Shown piece by piece: positions 1-5,970 of a stretch of DNA of 5,970 nt (the first letter of the stretch is position 1; each line of letters starts with the position of its first letter). Source of the DNA: an uncultured Ruminococcus sp. (lineage in GTDB: Bacteria; Bacillota; Clostridia; Oscillospirales; Ruminococcaceae); the NCBI GenBank assembly GCA_946531975.1, contig CAMNAY010000115.1:1-5970 (forward strand), given 5' to 3'. The position numbers were made by a program, and so were the translations under genes. Under the pieces are notes generated by a model. That model saw only the letters and a list, made by a program, of their open reading frames with translations, had not been told where the DNA came from and searched no databases.

Positions 1-1667
1 ACCAGAAGCGGCTGAAGGAATCCAATGCCGTGGATTTTGACGATATCATCGCCCTGACCGTGCGGCTGTTCCGCGAGAATCCGGATGTGCTGGAAAAATA
101 CCAGAACCGCTGCCGGTATCTGCTCGTGGACGAATATCAGGACACAAACCCCGCACAGTATGAGCTGATCCGGCTGCTCGCTCAGAAGCACAGAAACCTC
201 TGCGTCGTCGGTGATGATGACCAGAGTATCTATAAATTCCGCGGTGCGACGATCGAGAATATCCTCTCCTTTGAGGAGCAGTTCCCGGACTGCAAGGTCA
301 TCCGGCTCGAACAGAATTACCGCTCGACCAAGCGGATCCTCAGTGCGGCAAATTCCGTCATCCGGAACAATGCCGGACGCAAGGAAAAGACGCTGTGGGC
401 GGATGCGCCGGACGGCGAGAAGGTGTATTGGTACCGCGGACAGGATCAGAACGATGAAGCGCGGTTTGTTGCGGAGACGGTCGCGGAGGGTGTGCGGCAG
501 GGAAAACGGTATTCCGATTACGCGGTACTGTACCGTACCCACGCGCTCTCGAATTCGCTGGAACGGGCGCTGGCACATGCCAATATCCCATACCGCATCT
601 ACGGCGGTCTGCGGTTCTTCGACCGCAAGGAGATCAAGGATGTCATCGCCTATCTGTGCGTCATCAATAATCCTTACGATATGCTGCGGTTTACGCGGAT
701 TATCAATGAACCCAAGCGAGGCATCGGAACGCAGACACTCGCTGATCTGACCGCGATCGTGACTGACCTGAATCTCTCGCCGGTTGAAGTGCTGCGCACA
801 GCGGATACCTACCCGCGGCTGTCCCGCAGAAGCGCGGCGCTGCTTTCTGTCGGAGAGATGTTTGCGGAGCTGATCGACGCTGCGTCGGAGTTGCCGCTGG
901 ATGCACTCTACGATAAGGTGCTGGAGGACACAGGCTATCTGGACATGCTCCGTGCCGAGGGTGCCGAGGCAGAGAGCCGGATCGAAAACATCAAGGAACT
1001 CAAGACCAGCATTCTCAGTTACATCAATACAGCGGAAAATGAGGGCGAGGAGCCGTCACTGAACGGTTTTCTTGAGGAGATCTCTCTGTATACCGATCAG
1101 GACCGCGCCGATGAATCGACCGATGCGATGACCCTGATGACCGTCCATGCGGCAAAGGGTCTGGAATATAACAATGTATTTCTGGTCGGTCTGGAGGAAG
1201 GAATCTTCCCCGGCAGGCGCAGTATGGACAGCGATGAGGAGATCGAGGAGGAACGCCGGCTGGCGTATGTCGCGATTACCCGCGCAAGGGAGCGGCTCTA
1301 TATCACAACCGCAGCCTACCGCATGCTCTACGGACAAACATCATCGAACGGCGCATCCAGATTCCTGAAGGAAATGGATCCGTCGGTACTGGAAAAACAC
1401 GACAGTCAAGGCTCCGGCGGCACCGTCTCCGGAATCTCCGCACAGCGGCGTCCGGCTTCGGACGGCGGCGGAATCCCGCGGCGGGATCCGGTTCAGACAC
1501 AGGTCTTTGCACCGGGTGACCGCGTCAGAAGTGCGGTTCACGGCGAAGGCACCGTGCTGAGCGTCAGCCCGATGGGTGCGGATTTTCTCATGGAAATCGC
1601 ATTCGATCAGGTCGGAACCAAAAAAATCATGGCAAAATATGCCCGAATCCGAAAGGTAACATCATGA
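1..1667 (+). CDS. pcrA: PcrA/UvrD-type ATP-dependent DNA helicase, 5'-truncated by the window edge
   Basis: Superfamily 1A 3'-5' DNA helicase that uses ATP to unwind DNA in repair and replication-conflict resolution. The reading frame is open from base 3 to the TGA at 1665-1667, 554 codons. Counting from the first full codon, one sees motif II DEYQDTN (43-49, Walker B), motif III GDDDQSIYKFRGA (70-82), motif IV LEQNYRS (102-108), motif V TVHAAKGLEY (380-389) and motif VI LAYVAITRARERL (420-432). A Gly/Ser/Arg-rich linker follows, then a small Tudor-like domain (about 501-552, containing GDRVRSAVHGEGTV) typical of Gram-positive PcrA. PcrA is usually about 720-750 residues, so roughly 180 are missing, including the Walker A ATP-binding loop. 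The GTG at base 30 is an internal valine: the codons before it (QKRLKESNA) continue the family's usual QKRLKxxNAxDFDD stretch. The stop overlaps the next gene's ATG. Family assignment is firm; PcrA rather than another UvrD paralogue is likely. Confidence 0.95.
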   Translation, partial: QKRLKESNAVDFDDIIALTVRLFRENPDVLEKYQNRCRYLLVDEYQDTNPAQYELIRLLAQKHRNLCVVGDDDQSIYKFRGATIENILSFEEQFPDCKVIRLEQNYRSTKRILSAANSVIRNNAGRKEKTLWADAPDGEKVYWYRGQDQNDEARFVAETVAEGVRQGKRYSDYAVLYRTHALSNSLERALAHANIPYRIYGGLRFFDRKEIKDVIAYLCVINNPYDMLRFTRIINEPKRGIGTQTLADLTAIVTDLNLSPVEVLRTADTYPRLSRRSAALLSVGEMFAELIDAASELPLDALYDKVLEDTGYLDMLRAEGAEAESRIENIKELKTSILSYINTAENEGEEPSLNGFLEEISLYTDQDRADESTDAMTLMTVHAAKGLEYNNVFLVGLEEGIFPGRRSMDSDEEIEEERRLAYVAITRARERLYITTAAYRMLYGQTSSNGASRFLKEMDPSVLEKHDSQGSGGTVSGISAQRRPASDGGGIPRRDPVQTQVFAPGDRVRSAVHGEGTVLSVSPMGADFLMEIAFDQVGTKKIMAKYARIRKVTS

Positions 1668-3055
1668 ACATTAATGTCAGAAGCAAAGCCGCTTCAGGCG
1701 GCAGAAAGGCTGCTGCGCCCACATCCTTCAAAGATGCGTTCGCGCAGGCGCGTGCTGTCATCAGCACACCGAACGGAAAGCGTGTGCTGTTTCTTGTGCA
1801 GTTTGTGCTCTCGCTGCTCACGCTGCTGTATTTCAAAGGCGTTGTCAAAATGGCATATAACAGCATGTTCTACCGTCTGGATATTCCGGAGGACGGCAAA
1901 GGAATGTACTGTTTTCTGGTATCCTGCGTCTGTCTGCTGTTCGGCGCACTCATGCTGTTTACCCGCCGCCAGATCGTGACGCGGGTTGTCATAATGATCT
2001 CAATGCCGTTTTACCTGCCGATTATTCTGTTCAATTACCGGCATCTGGTTCTGCTGATTCCGCTCGGCATTATGGTCGCGGTGACCTATATCGCCAGCGG
2101 AACCTCGGAAGCCCCGAAAACCATTCTCGGCGCACTGTTCCTGATGTCATACATTCTCGGCGCATTCGTGTTCCTGACGGTTCAGAGCATCATGAAGCCT
2201 GCGATTGAGGAAACTGTGATTCAGCGCGGTGTGACGCCGGGCGGCTCCTACCGCTATTCCGTCGTGCAGGTGCTCGATCAGGCGGACGGCAACACCTATG
2301 TCGCCGTTGAGCCGAATACCAAGGATATCGCCTACGGTCACTCCAAATGGTACGCAAAGGGTTTTAAGAAGACCGTTTATCTGGAGCGCCCGCTCGACTA
2401 CTTCCAGGTGGAGTGGACGACCAAAACCCGTTCGGAAATTACAAGAGAACTGATTACCAATAATCCCAGCACGACCTTTACGCTCGATGCCGATCAGATG
2501 CGGCTGCTGGGTCTGGACAAGGGCTACACCGGTGAATTTGAGATCGGAAAGCTTTCCCGTTCGCAGCGCCATAAGCTTGGCTACGGCGATAACACCGACC
2601 CGATCGACTCCCGCCTCAGACGCCTGTTCGGCGTGACACTGAAGGATCCGGATTTCACGGTGACGCTTGACTTTGACAAGATGGTCGAGATCGGTGTGGC
2701 TCCGACCTACGATCAGCGCCTCTCCCGCATGACCGATGAGGAGCTGGCACTGCTGGGTGTGCCGGAGGAAAATGAAATCATGCTCGTCAACGGCAAGGTC
2801 GTGTTCCGTCAGTATGTCGCTGTGCTGGAGCGCACCTTCAGCAACGGAAAACGCGATCTGGCGGCTTTCCTTGAACCGAATGTTCTGCCGGAGGTCAACG
2901 AGGAGGGGCTGGATATCGAAAAGATCCGTGCGGACCGTGAAGCGGCAAAGGCTGCGCGCGAAGCGGCGACCGGTACTTCCGCGACAACGACATCGACGGA
3001 TGAGACCACAGAAACAACGGTCGATACCACGGTTGCTGTCAGCAATGTGAACTGA
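1664..3055 (+). CDS. Unrecognised membrane protein with five predicted membrane segments and a large extracytoplasmic domain
   Basis: I do not recognise this 463-residue protein and assign no function. A basic, soluble N-terminus (1-40) precedes five hydrophobic segments at about 41-61, 81-100, 105-123, 127-144 and 153-174. Basic residues at the N-terminus and in the loop RRQIVTR (101-107) favour a cytoplasmic N-terminus, which puts residues 175-463 outside the cell. That part begins with TPGGSYRYSVVQVLDQADGN (191-210), resembling the SPDGKYR-type beta-strand opening of some Firmicutes membrane proteins. It then carries two similar stretches (about 271-310 and 332-370). A charged Ala-rich helix (about 418-436) leads to a tail with 12 Thr in residues 436-456, consistent with an exposed, perhaps glycosylated, tail. 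No cysteine pair, lipobox, sortase signal or catalytic motif is evident. The ATG at 1664 follows a modest AAAGG (1652-1656) and overlaps the helicase stop, suggesting translational coupling. A role beside the helicase is not implied. Confidence 0.88.
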   Translation: MNINVRSKAASGGRKAAAPTSFKDAFAQARAVISTPNGKRVLFLVQFVLSLLTLLYFKGVVKMAYNSMFYRLDIPEDGKGMYCFLVSCVCLLFGALMLFTRRQIVTRVVIMISMPFYLPIILFNYRHLVLLIPLGIMVAVTYIASGTSEAPKTILGALFLMSYILGAFVFLTVQSIMKPAIEETVIQRGVTPGGSYRYSVVQVLDQADGNTYVAVEPNTKDIAYGHSKWYAKGFKKTVYLERPLDYFQVEWTTKTRSEITRELITNNPSTTFTLDADQMRLLGLDKGYTGEFEIGKLSRSQRHKLGYGDNTDPIDSRLRRLFGVTLKDPDFTVTLDFDKMVEIGVAPTYDQRLSRMTDEELALLGVPEENEIMLVNGKVVFRQYVAVLERTFSNGKRDLAAFLEPNVLPEVNEEGLDIEKIRADREAAKAAREAATGTSATTTSTDETTETTVDTTVAVSNVN

Positions 3056-3153
3056 CCGCAGCGAAGCGCCCGCGTGAACCGGTAAAAAGCATGGGAAACC
3101 GTGCTGAAAAATATATAAAACCGGACAATGATCCGGCAAGGAGGTTACCTGTT
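3056..3153 (+). promoter_or_regulatory. Intergenic region upstream of xylA, possible promoter/operator and leader
   Basis: This 98-base gap shows no hairpin followed by a T run, so I see no standard terminator for the upstream genes. An imperfect dyad AGCATGG-GAAA-CCGTGCT (3088-3105) has 7-base arms matching at six positions, with one G-T pair, and as RNA would form a stem capped by a GNRA-type loop. An A/T-rich stretch follows, with TATATA/TATAAA at 3112-3119, the only -10-like sequence. The best -35 at suitable spacing, TGGGAA (3092-3097), matches consensus at only three positions and sits inside the dyad. CCGGA-CAATGA-TCCGG (3121-3136) is a small hairpin just before the xylA ribosome binding site. 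A repressor site overlapping a weak promoter is a reasonable reading but is inferred. No clear catabolite-response element or XylR-type operator was seen. Confidence 0.3.
3138..3144 (+). promoter_or_regulatory. Strong ribosome binding site that fixes the xylA start
   Basis: AAGGAGG is a near-perfect Shine-Dalgarno sequence nine bases before the ATG at 3154. It decides the start: an in-frame ATG at 3091 has no such site and would add 21 residues (beginning MGNRAEKYIK) not typical of xylose isomerases. Confidence 0.92.
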
Positions 3154-4479
3154 ATGAGCGAATTTTTCCCTGAGATCGGCAAGATCCCCTATGAGGGCAA
3201 GGACTCGAAAAACGCGCTGGCATTCAAGTACTACAATCCCGATGAGATCATCGACGGCAAGCCGATGCGTGAGCATCTGAAGTTTGCCCTGAGCTGGTGG
3301 CATACCATGGGCGGCGACGGCACGGATATGTTCGGCGTCGGAACTGCGGATAAGACATGGGGTCAGACCGCGCCGGAGGCAAGAGCCAAGGCGAAGGTCG
3401 ATGCCGCGTTTGAGATCATGGACAAGCTCTCCATCGACTATTTCTGCTTCCACGACCGCGATCTGTCGCCGGAATACGGCAGCCTCGCAGAGACCAATGC
3501 AAAGCTCGACGAAATCGTAGACTATATCGCGGAAAAGATGAAGGCGGACCCCTCCAAGAAGCTGCTCTGGGGCACCGCAAAGGCATTCGATCATCCGCGC
3601 TATATGCACGGCGCAGGCACATCGCCTTCTGCAGATGTGTTTGCATATGCTGCTGCACAGATCAAGAAGGCAATCGACGCAACGATCAAACTCGGCGGCA
3701 AGGGCTATGTGTTCTGGGGCGGCAGAGAGGGCTATGAGACCCTGCTCAACACCAACTACGGGCTGGAGCAGGACAACATGGCGCGTCTGCTGAAACTCGC
3801 GGTCAAATACGCACGCTCCAAGGGCTATGACGGCGATTTCTATATCGAACCCAAGCCGAAGGAGCCGACCAAGCATCAGTATGATTTCGATGCGGCGACC
3901 GTGCTCGGCTTCCTGAAGAAATACGATCTCGAAAAGGATTTCTTCCTCAATATCGAGGCAAACCACGCAACGCTCGCACAGCACACCTTCCAGCATGAGC
4001 TGCGTGTCGCAAGAGAGAACGGCAAGTTCGGTTCGATCGACGCGAACCAGGGCGACCCGCTGCTCGGATGGGATACCGACCAGTTCCCGACCAATATCTA
4101 CGATGCGACGCTCTGCATGTATGAGGTCATCAAGGCGGGCGGCTTCACCAACGGCGGTCTGAACTTCGATGCCAAGGCACGCCGCGGCAGCTTCACCCCT
4201 GAGGACATTTTCCTCAGCTATATCGCCGGTATGGACACCTTTGCACTCGGCTTCAAGGCGGCAAGAGCGCTGATCGCAGACGGCAGACTCGACAAGTTCG
4301 TCGAGGACCGCTATGCGAGCTGGACAACCGGCATCGGCAAGGATATCATCGACGGCAAGGTCGGCTTCGAGGAACTGGAAGCCTATGCGCTCGAAAAGGG
4401 CGAGGTCACCGATTCGCTTTCCAGCGGCAGACAGGAACTGCTTGAGGCAATCGTCAACAACGTGCTGTTTACGCTGTAA
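3154..4479 (+). CDS. xylA: Xylose isomerase (class II)
   Basis: Cytoplasmic, divalent-metal-dependent TIM-barrel enzyme that interconverts D-xylose and D-xylulose, the first step of bacterial xylose use. The 441-residue length and the N-terminus with HLKFALSWWHTMGGDGTDMFG (split at 41-50 and 51-61) are those of class II enzymes. All expected active-site residues are visible, at the same numbers as I recall for the E. coli enzyme: His100 and Asp103 (FHDRD; His101 and Asp104 in E. coli), Trp188 in VFWGGREGYE, Glu232 and Lys234 in IEPKPKEPTK, Glu268 and His271 in NIEANHATLA, Asp296 in SIDANQGD, Asp307 and Asp309 in GWDTDQFP, and Asp339 in LNFDAK. An intact, active enzyme is expected. A small variation is Gln276 in ATLAQHTF, where Gly is common. 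Codon use is strongly biased (AAG, CTG, GGC, ATC), as in well-expressed genes. xylB follows 74 bases downstream and takes the product, so the two probably form an operon. Confidence 0.98.
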   Translation: MSEFFPEIGKIPYEGKDSKNALAFKYYNPDEIIDGKPMREHLKFALSWWHTMGGDGTDMFGVGTADKTWGQTAPEARAKAKVDAAFEIMDKLSIDYFCFHDRDLSPEYGSLAETNAKLDEIVDYIAEKMKADPSKKLLWGTAKAFDHPRYMHGAGTSPSADVFAYAAAQIKKAIDATIKLGGKGYVFWGGREGYETLLNTNYGLEQDNMARLLKLAVKYARSKGYDGDFYIEPKPKEPTKHQYDFDAATVLGFLKKYDLEKDFFLNIEANHATLAQHTFQHELRVARENGKFGSIDANQGDPLLGWDTDQFPTNIYDATLCMYEVIKAGGFTNGGLNFDAKARRGSFTPEDIFLSYIAGMDTFALGFKAARALIADGRLDKFVEDRYASWTTGIGKDIIDGKVGFEELEAYALEKGEVTDSLSSGRQELLEAIVNNVLFTL

Positions 4480-4491
4480 TCAGATAAATTG

Positions 4492-4527
4492 CTGTATGCA
4501 GACGGGCTGCGGTTCGTCTGCATACAG
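4492..4527 (+). other. Perfect inverted repeat / stable RNA hairpin between xylA and xylB
   Basis: Arms CTGTATGCAGACG (4492-4504) and CGTCTGCATACAG (4515-4527) are exact reverse complements. In RNA the ten-base interior GGCTGCGGTT can add two G-U pairs and one C-G pair, giving 16 pairs closed by C(UGCG)G, a member of the very stable UNCG tetraloop family. It starts 12 bases after the xylA stop. What follows (ATTCTGATAG) is not a U tract, so this is not a standard intrinsic terminator. Likely roles, by inference, are protecting the 3' end of xylA mRNA, a processing site, or partial attenuation lowering xylB relative to xylA. Confidence 0.85.
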
Positions 4528-4541
4528 ATTCTGATAGAATC
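4527..4541 (+). repeat. Short inverted repeat just upstream of the xylB ribosome binding site
   Basis: GATTCT-GAT-AGAATC is a perfect 6-base inverted repeat with a 3-base spacer. It shares its first base with the large hairpin and ends two bases before the G run of the xylB ribosome binding site. The overlapping CTGAT (4531-4535) can instead pair with ATCAG (4539-4543), and TCTGAT (4530-4535) can pair with ATCAGA (4479-4484) at the xylA stop. Several exclusive folds are therefore possible. Such short repeats also arise by chance, so function is uncertain. Confidence 0.4.
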
Positions 4542-4548
4542 AGGGGGA
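4542..4548 (+). promoter_or_regulatory. Ribosome binding site of xylB
   Basis: AGGGGGA lies five bases before the ATG at 4554. It is G-rich and a poorer match to AGGAGG than the xylA site, with short spacing, so xylB may be translated less efficiently than xylA. Confidence 0.7.
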
Positions 4549-4553
4549 TTCCG

Positions 4554-5970
4554 ATGAATTATTATTTGGGTGTCGATATCGGTACCAGCGGCACGAAAAC
4601 CGTGCTGTTCGATGCAAAGGGTACCGTCATAGCCTCTGCAACAGAGGAATATCCGCTCTATCAGCCGCAGAACGGCTATGCAGAGCAGGATCCGCGAGAC
4701 TGGGCAAATGCCGTGCTGCACACCATGGCAGCAGTCATCGCAAAAAGCAGTGTGCCGAAGGAGCAGGTCAGAGGCATCGGTCTGTCCGGACAGATGCACG
4801 GTCTTGTCATGCTCGACAAGGACAATCAGGTGATCCGTCCTTCGATTATCTGGTGCGATCAGCGCACCGCGAAGGAGTGCGGGGAGATCACCGAAAGGGT
4901 CGGTGCAGAGCGGCTCATTGAAATTACCGCGAACCCCGCACTGACCGGCTTTACCGCATCCAAAATCCTCTGGGTGCGCAATCATGAACCTGAAAATTAC
5001 GCAAAATGCGAACACATATTACTGCCGAAGGACTACATCCGGTTCATTCTGACCGGTGAATACGCGACCGAGGTTTCCGATGCTTCGGGCATGCAGCTTC
5101 TGGATATCCCGAACCGCTGCTGGTCGGATGAGGTGCTGGAAAAGCTCGATATCGACAAGCGGTTGCTCGCGAAGGTCTACGAATCGCCGGAAATCACCGG
5201 CGCTCTGACCGAAAACGCCGCGAAGCAGACGGGTCTGCTTGCCGGAACACCGGTTGTCGGCGGCGCGGGCGACAATGCTGCGGCTGCAATCGGAACAGGC
5301 GTCGCATCAGACGGCAAGGCGTTTACCACGATCGGCACGAGCGGCGTGGTCTTTGCACACAGCTCGAAAATCTCGATCGACCCCAAGGGCAGAGTGCATA
5401 CCTTCTGCTGCGCAGTCCCCGGCTGCTGGCATGTCATGGGCGTGACGCAGGGCGCGGGACTGTCTCTCAAATGGTTCCGCGACAACTTCTGCGATGCAGA
5501 AAAGCAGACCGCCAAGGGTATGGGCGTCGATGAATATTACCTCATGGACAAGGAGGCGGAGCAGTCGCCGATCGGCGCGAACCGCCTGCTCTATCTGCCC
5601 TATCTGATGGGCGAACGTACCCCGCATCTTGACGCGAATGCGCGCGGCGTGTTCTTCGGGCTGTCAGCGATGCATCAGAAGCGCGACCTGCTCAGAGCGG
5701 TCATGGAGGGTGTCACCTACTCACTCCGCGATTGCCTTGAGGTATTTCGCGAAATGCAGATCGACGTGGACAGCATGATGGCGTGCGGCGGCGGCGGTTC
5801 ATCCCCGCTCTGGCGTCAGATGCTCGCGAACCTGTTTGACTGCCCGATTCAGACGACAAAGTCGAAGGAAGGTCCGGCACTCGGCGTCGCGATCCTCGCG
5901 ATGGTCGGCACCGGTGAATACGCAAGCGTGCCGGAGGCATGTGCCGCAATCATCGGCACGGACAAGACCT
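4554..5970 (+). CDS. xylB: Xylulokinase, 3'-truncated by the window edge
   Basis: Cytoplasmic FGGY-family sugar kinase that transfers phosphate from ATP to D-xylulose, giving D-xylulose 5-phosphate for the pentose phosphate or phosphoketolase routes. The frame is open for 472 codons to the end of the window; the family is about 490-510 residues, so roughly 20-30 are missing. Visible landmarks are the N-terminal phosphate loop DIGTSGTK (8-15, Asp8), the substrate-binding SGQMHG (78-83), IIWCDQR (98-104), and GAGDNAAAAIGTG (237-249) with the probable catalytic base Asp240. Further on are TTIGTSG (258-264), LPYLMGERTPHLD (348-360), and the FGGY ATP-site stretch CGGGGSSPLWRQMLAN (411-426). SGQMHG together with the xylA neighbour makes xylulose the substrate rather than glycerol, gluconate or ribulose. 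The only plausible start is the ATG at 4554, since the phosphate loop begins seven residues later. No frameshift or missing key residue was seen. Confidence 0.97.
   Translation, partial: MNYYLGVDIGTSGTKTVLFDAKGTVIASATEEYPLYQPQNGYAEQDPRDWANAVLHTMAAVIAKSSVPKEQVRGIGLSGQMHGLVMLDKDNQVIRPSIIWCDQRTAKECGEITERVGAERLIEITANPALTGFTASKILWVRNHEPENYAKCEHILLPKDYIRFILTGEYATEVSDASGMQLLDIPNRCWSDEVLEKLDIDKRLLAKVYESPEITGALTENAAKQTGLLAGTPVVGGAGDNAAAAIGTGVASDGKAFTTIGTSGVVFAHSSKISIDPKGRVHTFCCAVPGCWHVMGVTQGAGLSLKWFRDNFCDAEKQTAKGMGVDEYYLMDKEAEQSPIGANRLLYLPYLMGERTPHLDANARGVFFGLSAMHQKRDLLRAVMEGVTYSLRDCLEVFREMQIDVDSMMACGGGGSSPLWRQMLANLFDCPIQTTKSKEGPALGVAILAMVGTGEYASVPEACAAIIGTDKT

Noticed and set aside
30..32. GTG as the start of the helicase gene
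   Set aside because: The frame is open further left and the preceding codons encode residues typical of PcrA, so the gene begins before the window.
2927..3052. Repetitive low-complexity DNA as a possible mobile or phase-variable repeat
   Set aside because: It simply encodes the Ala-rich helix and Thr-rich tail of the membrane protein; the codons vary and there is no exact tandem unit.
3074..3087. Catabolite-response-like element TGAACCGGTAAAAA
   Set aside because: Only the left half and the central CG resemble the LacI/CcpA-type consensus; the right half lacks the required bases.
2147..3139. 330-codon open frame on the minus strand
   Set aside because: It lies wholly across the membrane protein gene, has no recognisable domain, and is explained by biased codon use on the coding strand.
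3091..3153. Upstream in-frame ATG extending xylA by 21 residues
   Set aside because: It has no ribosome binding site, while AAGGAGG sits nine bases before the ATG at 3154, and catalytic residue numbering matches the class II family from that start.
3145..3996. 283-codon open frame on the minus strand
   Set aside because: It is antisense to xylA, whose protein is unmistakable; the Cys/Arg/Leu-rich product looks like a shadow.
4492..4541. Intrinsic terminator after xylA
   Set aside because: The hairpin is strong but no U run follows, and xylB starts within 30 bases with its own ribosome binding site.
4383..5015. 210-codon open frame on the minus strand
   Set aside because: It is antisense to the end of xylA, the structured spacer and the start of xylB; no domain is recognisable.

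Overview
The window is about 6 kb of moderately GC-rich, gene-dense bacterial chromosome, with every supported gene on the + strand. The style suggests a Gram-positive member of the Clostridia, possibly a Ruminococcus-like plant-fibre fermenter. Grounds are a PcrA-type helicase with the Gram-positive C-terminal domain, strong AAGGAGG-type ribosome binding sites, a class II xylose isomerase, and a membrane protein ending in a Thr/Glu/Asp-rich tail of the kind common on exported proteins of these bacteria. This placement is inference.

Region 1 (1-1667) is the C-terminal three quarters of a UvrD/PcrA-type superfamily 1 DNA helicase, cut by the left window edge. Its stop codon overlaps the start of the next gene by four bases (ATGA). 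Region 2 (1664-3055) is a 463-residue membrane protein I do not recognise. It has five predicted membrane segments, then a large domain predicted to lie outside the cell, which contains what looks like an internal duplication.

Region 3 (3056-3153) is a 98-base gap with no clear terminator. It holds a short dyad, an A/T-rich stretch, a small hairpin and the xylA ribosome binding site. Region 4 (3154-4479) is xylA, with every expected catalytic and metal-binding residue present. Region 5 (4480-4553) is a 74-base gap dominated by a perfect 13-bp inverted repeat that can extend to a 16-bp RNA stem capped by a UNCG tetraloop. Region 6 (4554-5970) is xylB, cut by the right window edge about 20-30 residues before its expected end.

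XylA converts D-xylose to D-xylulose and XylB phosphorylates that to D-xylulose 5-phosphate, so the right half is a compact xylose-entry operon feeding the pentose phosphate pathway. No xylose transporter or regulator lies in the window. The helicase and membrane protein look like a separate, translationally coupled pair with no obvious link to xylose. I see no mobile element, CRISPR array, tRNA or rRNA, and no convincing new system. The least explained items are the membrane protein and the structured xylA-xylB spacer.
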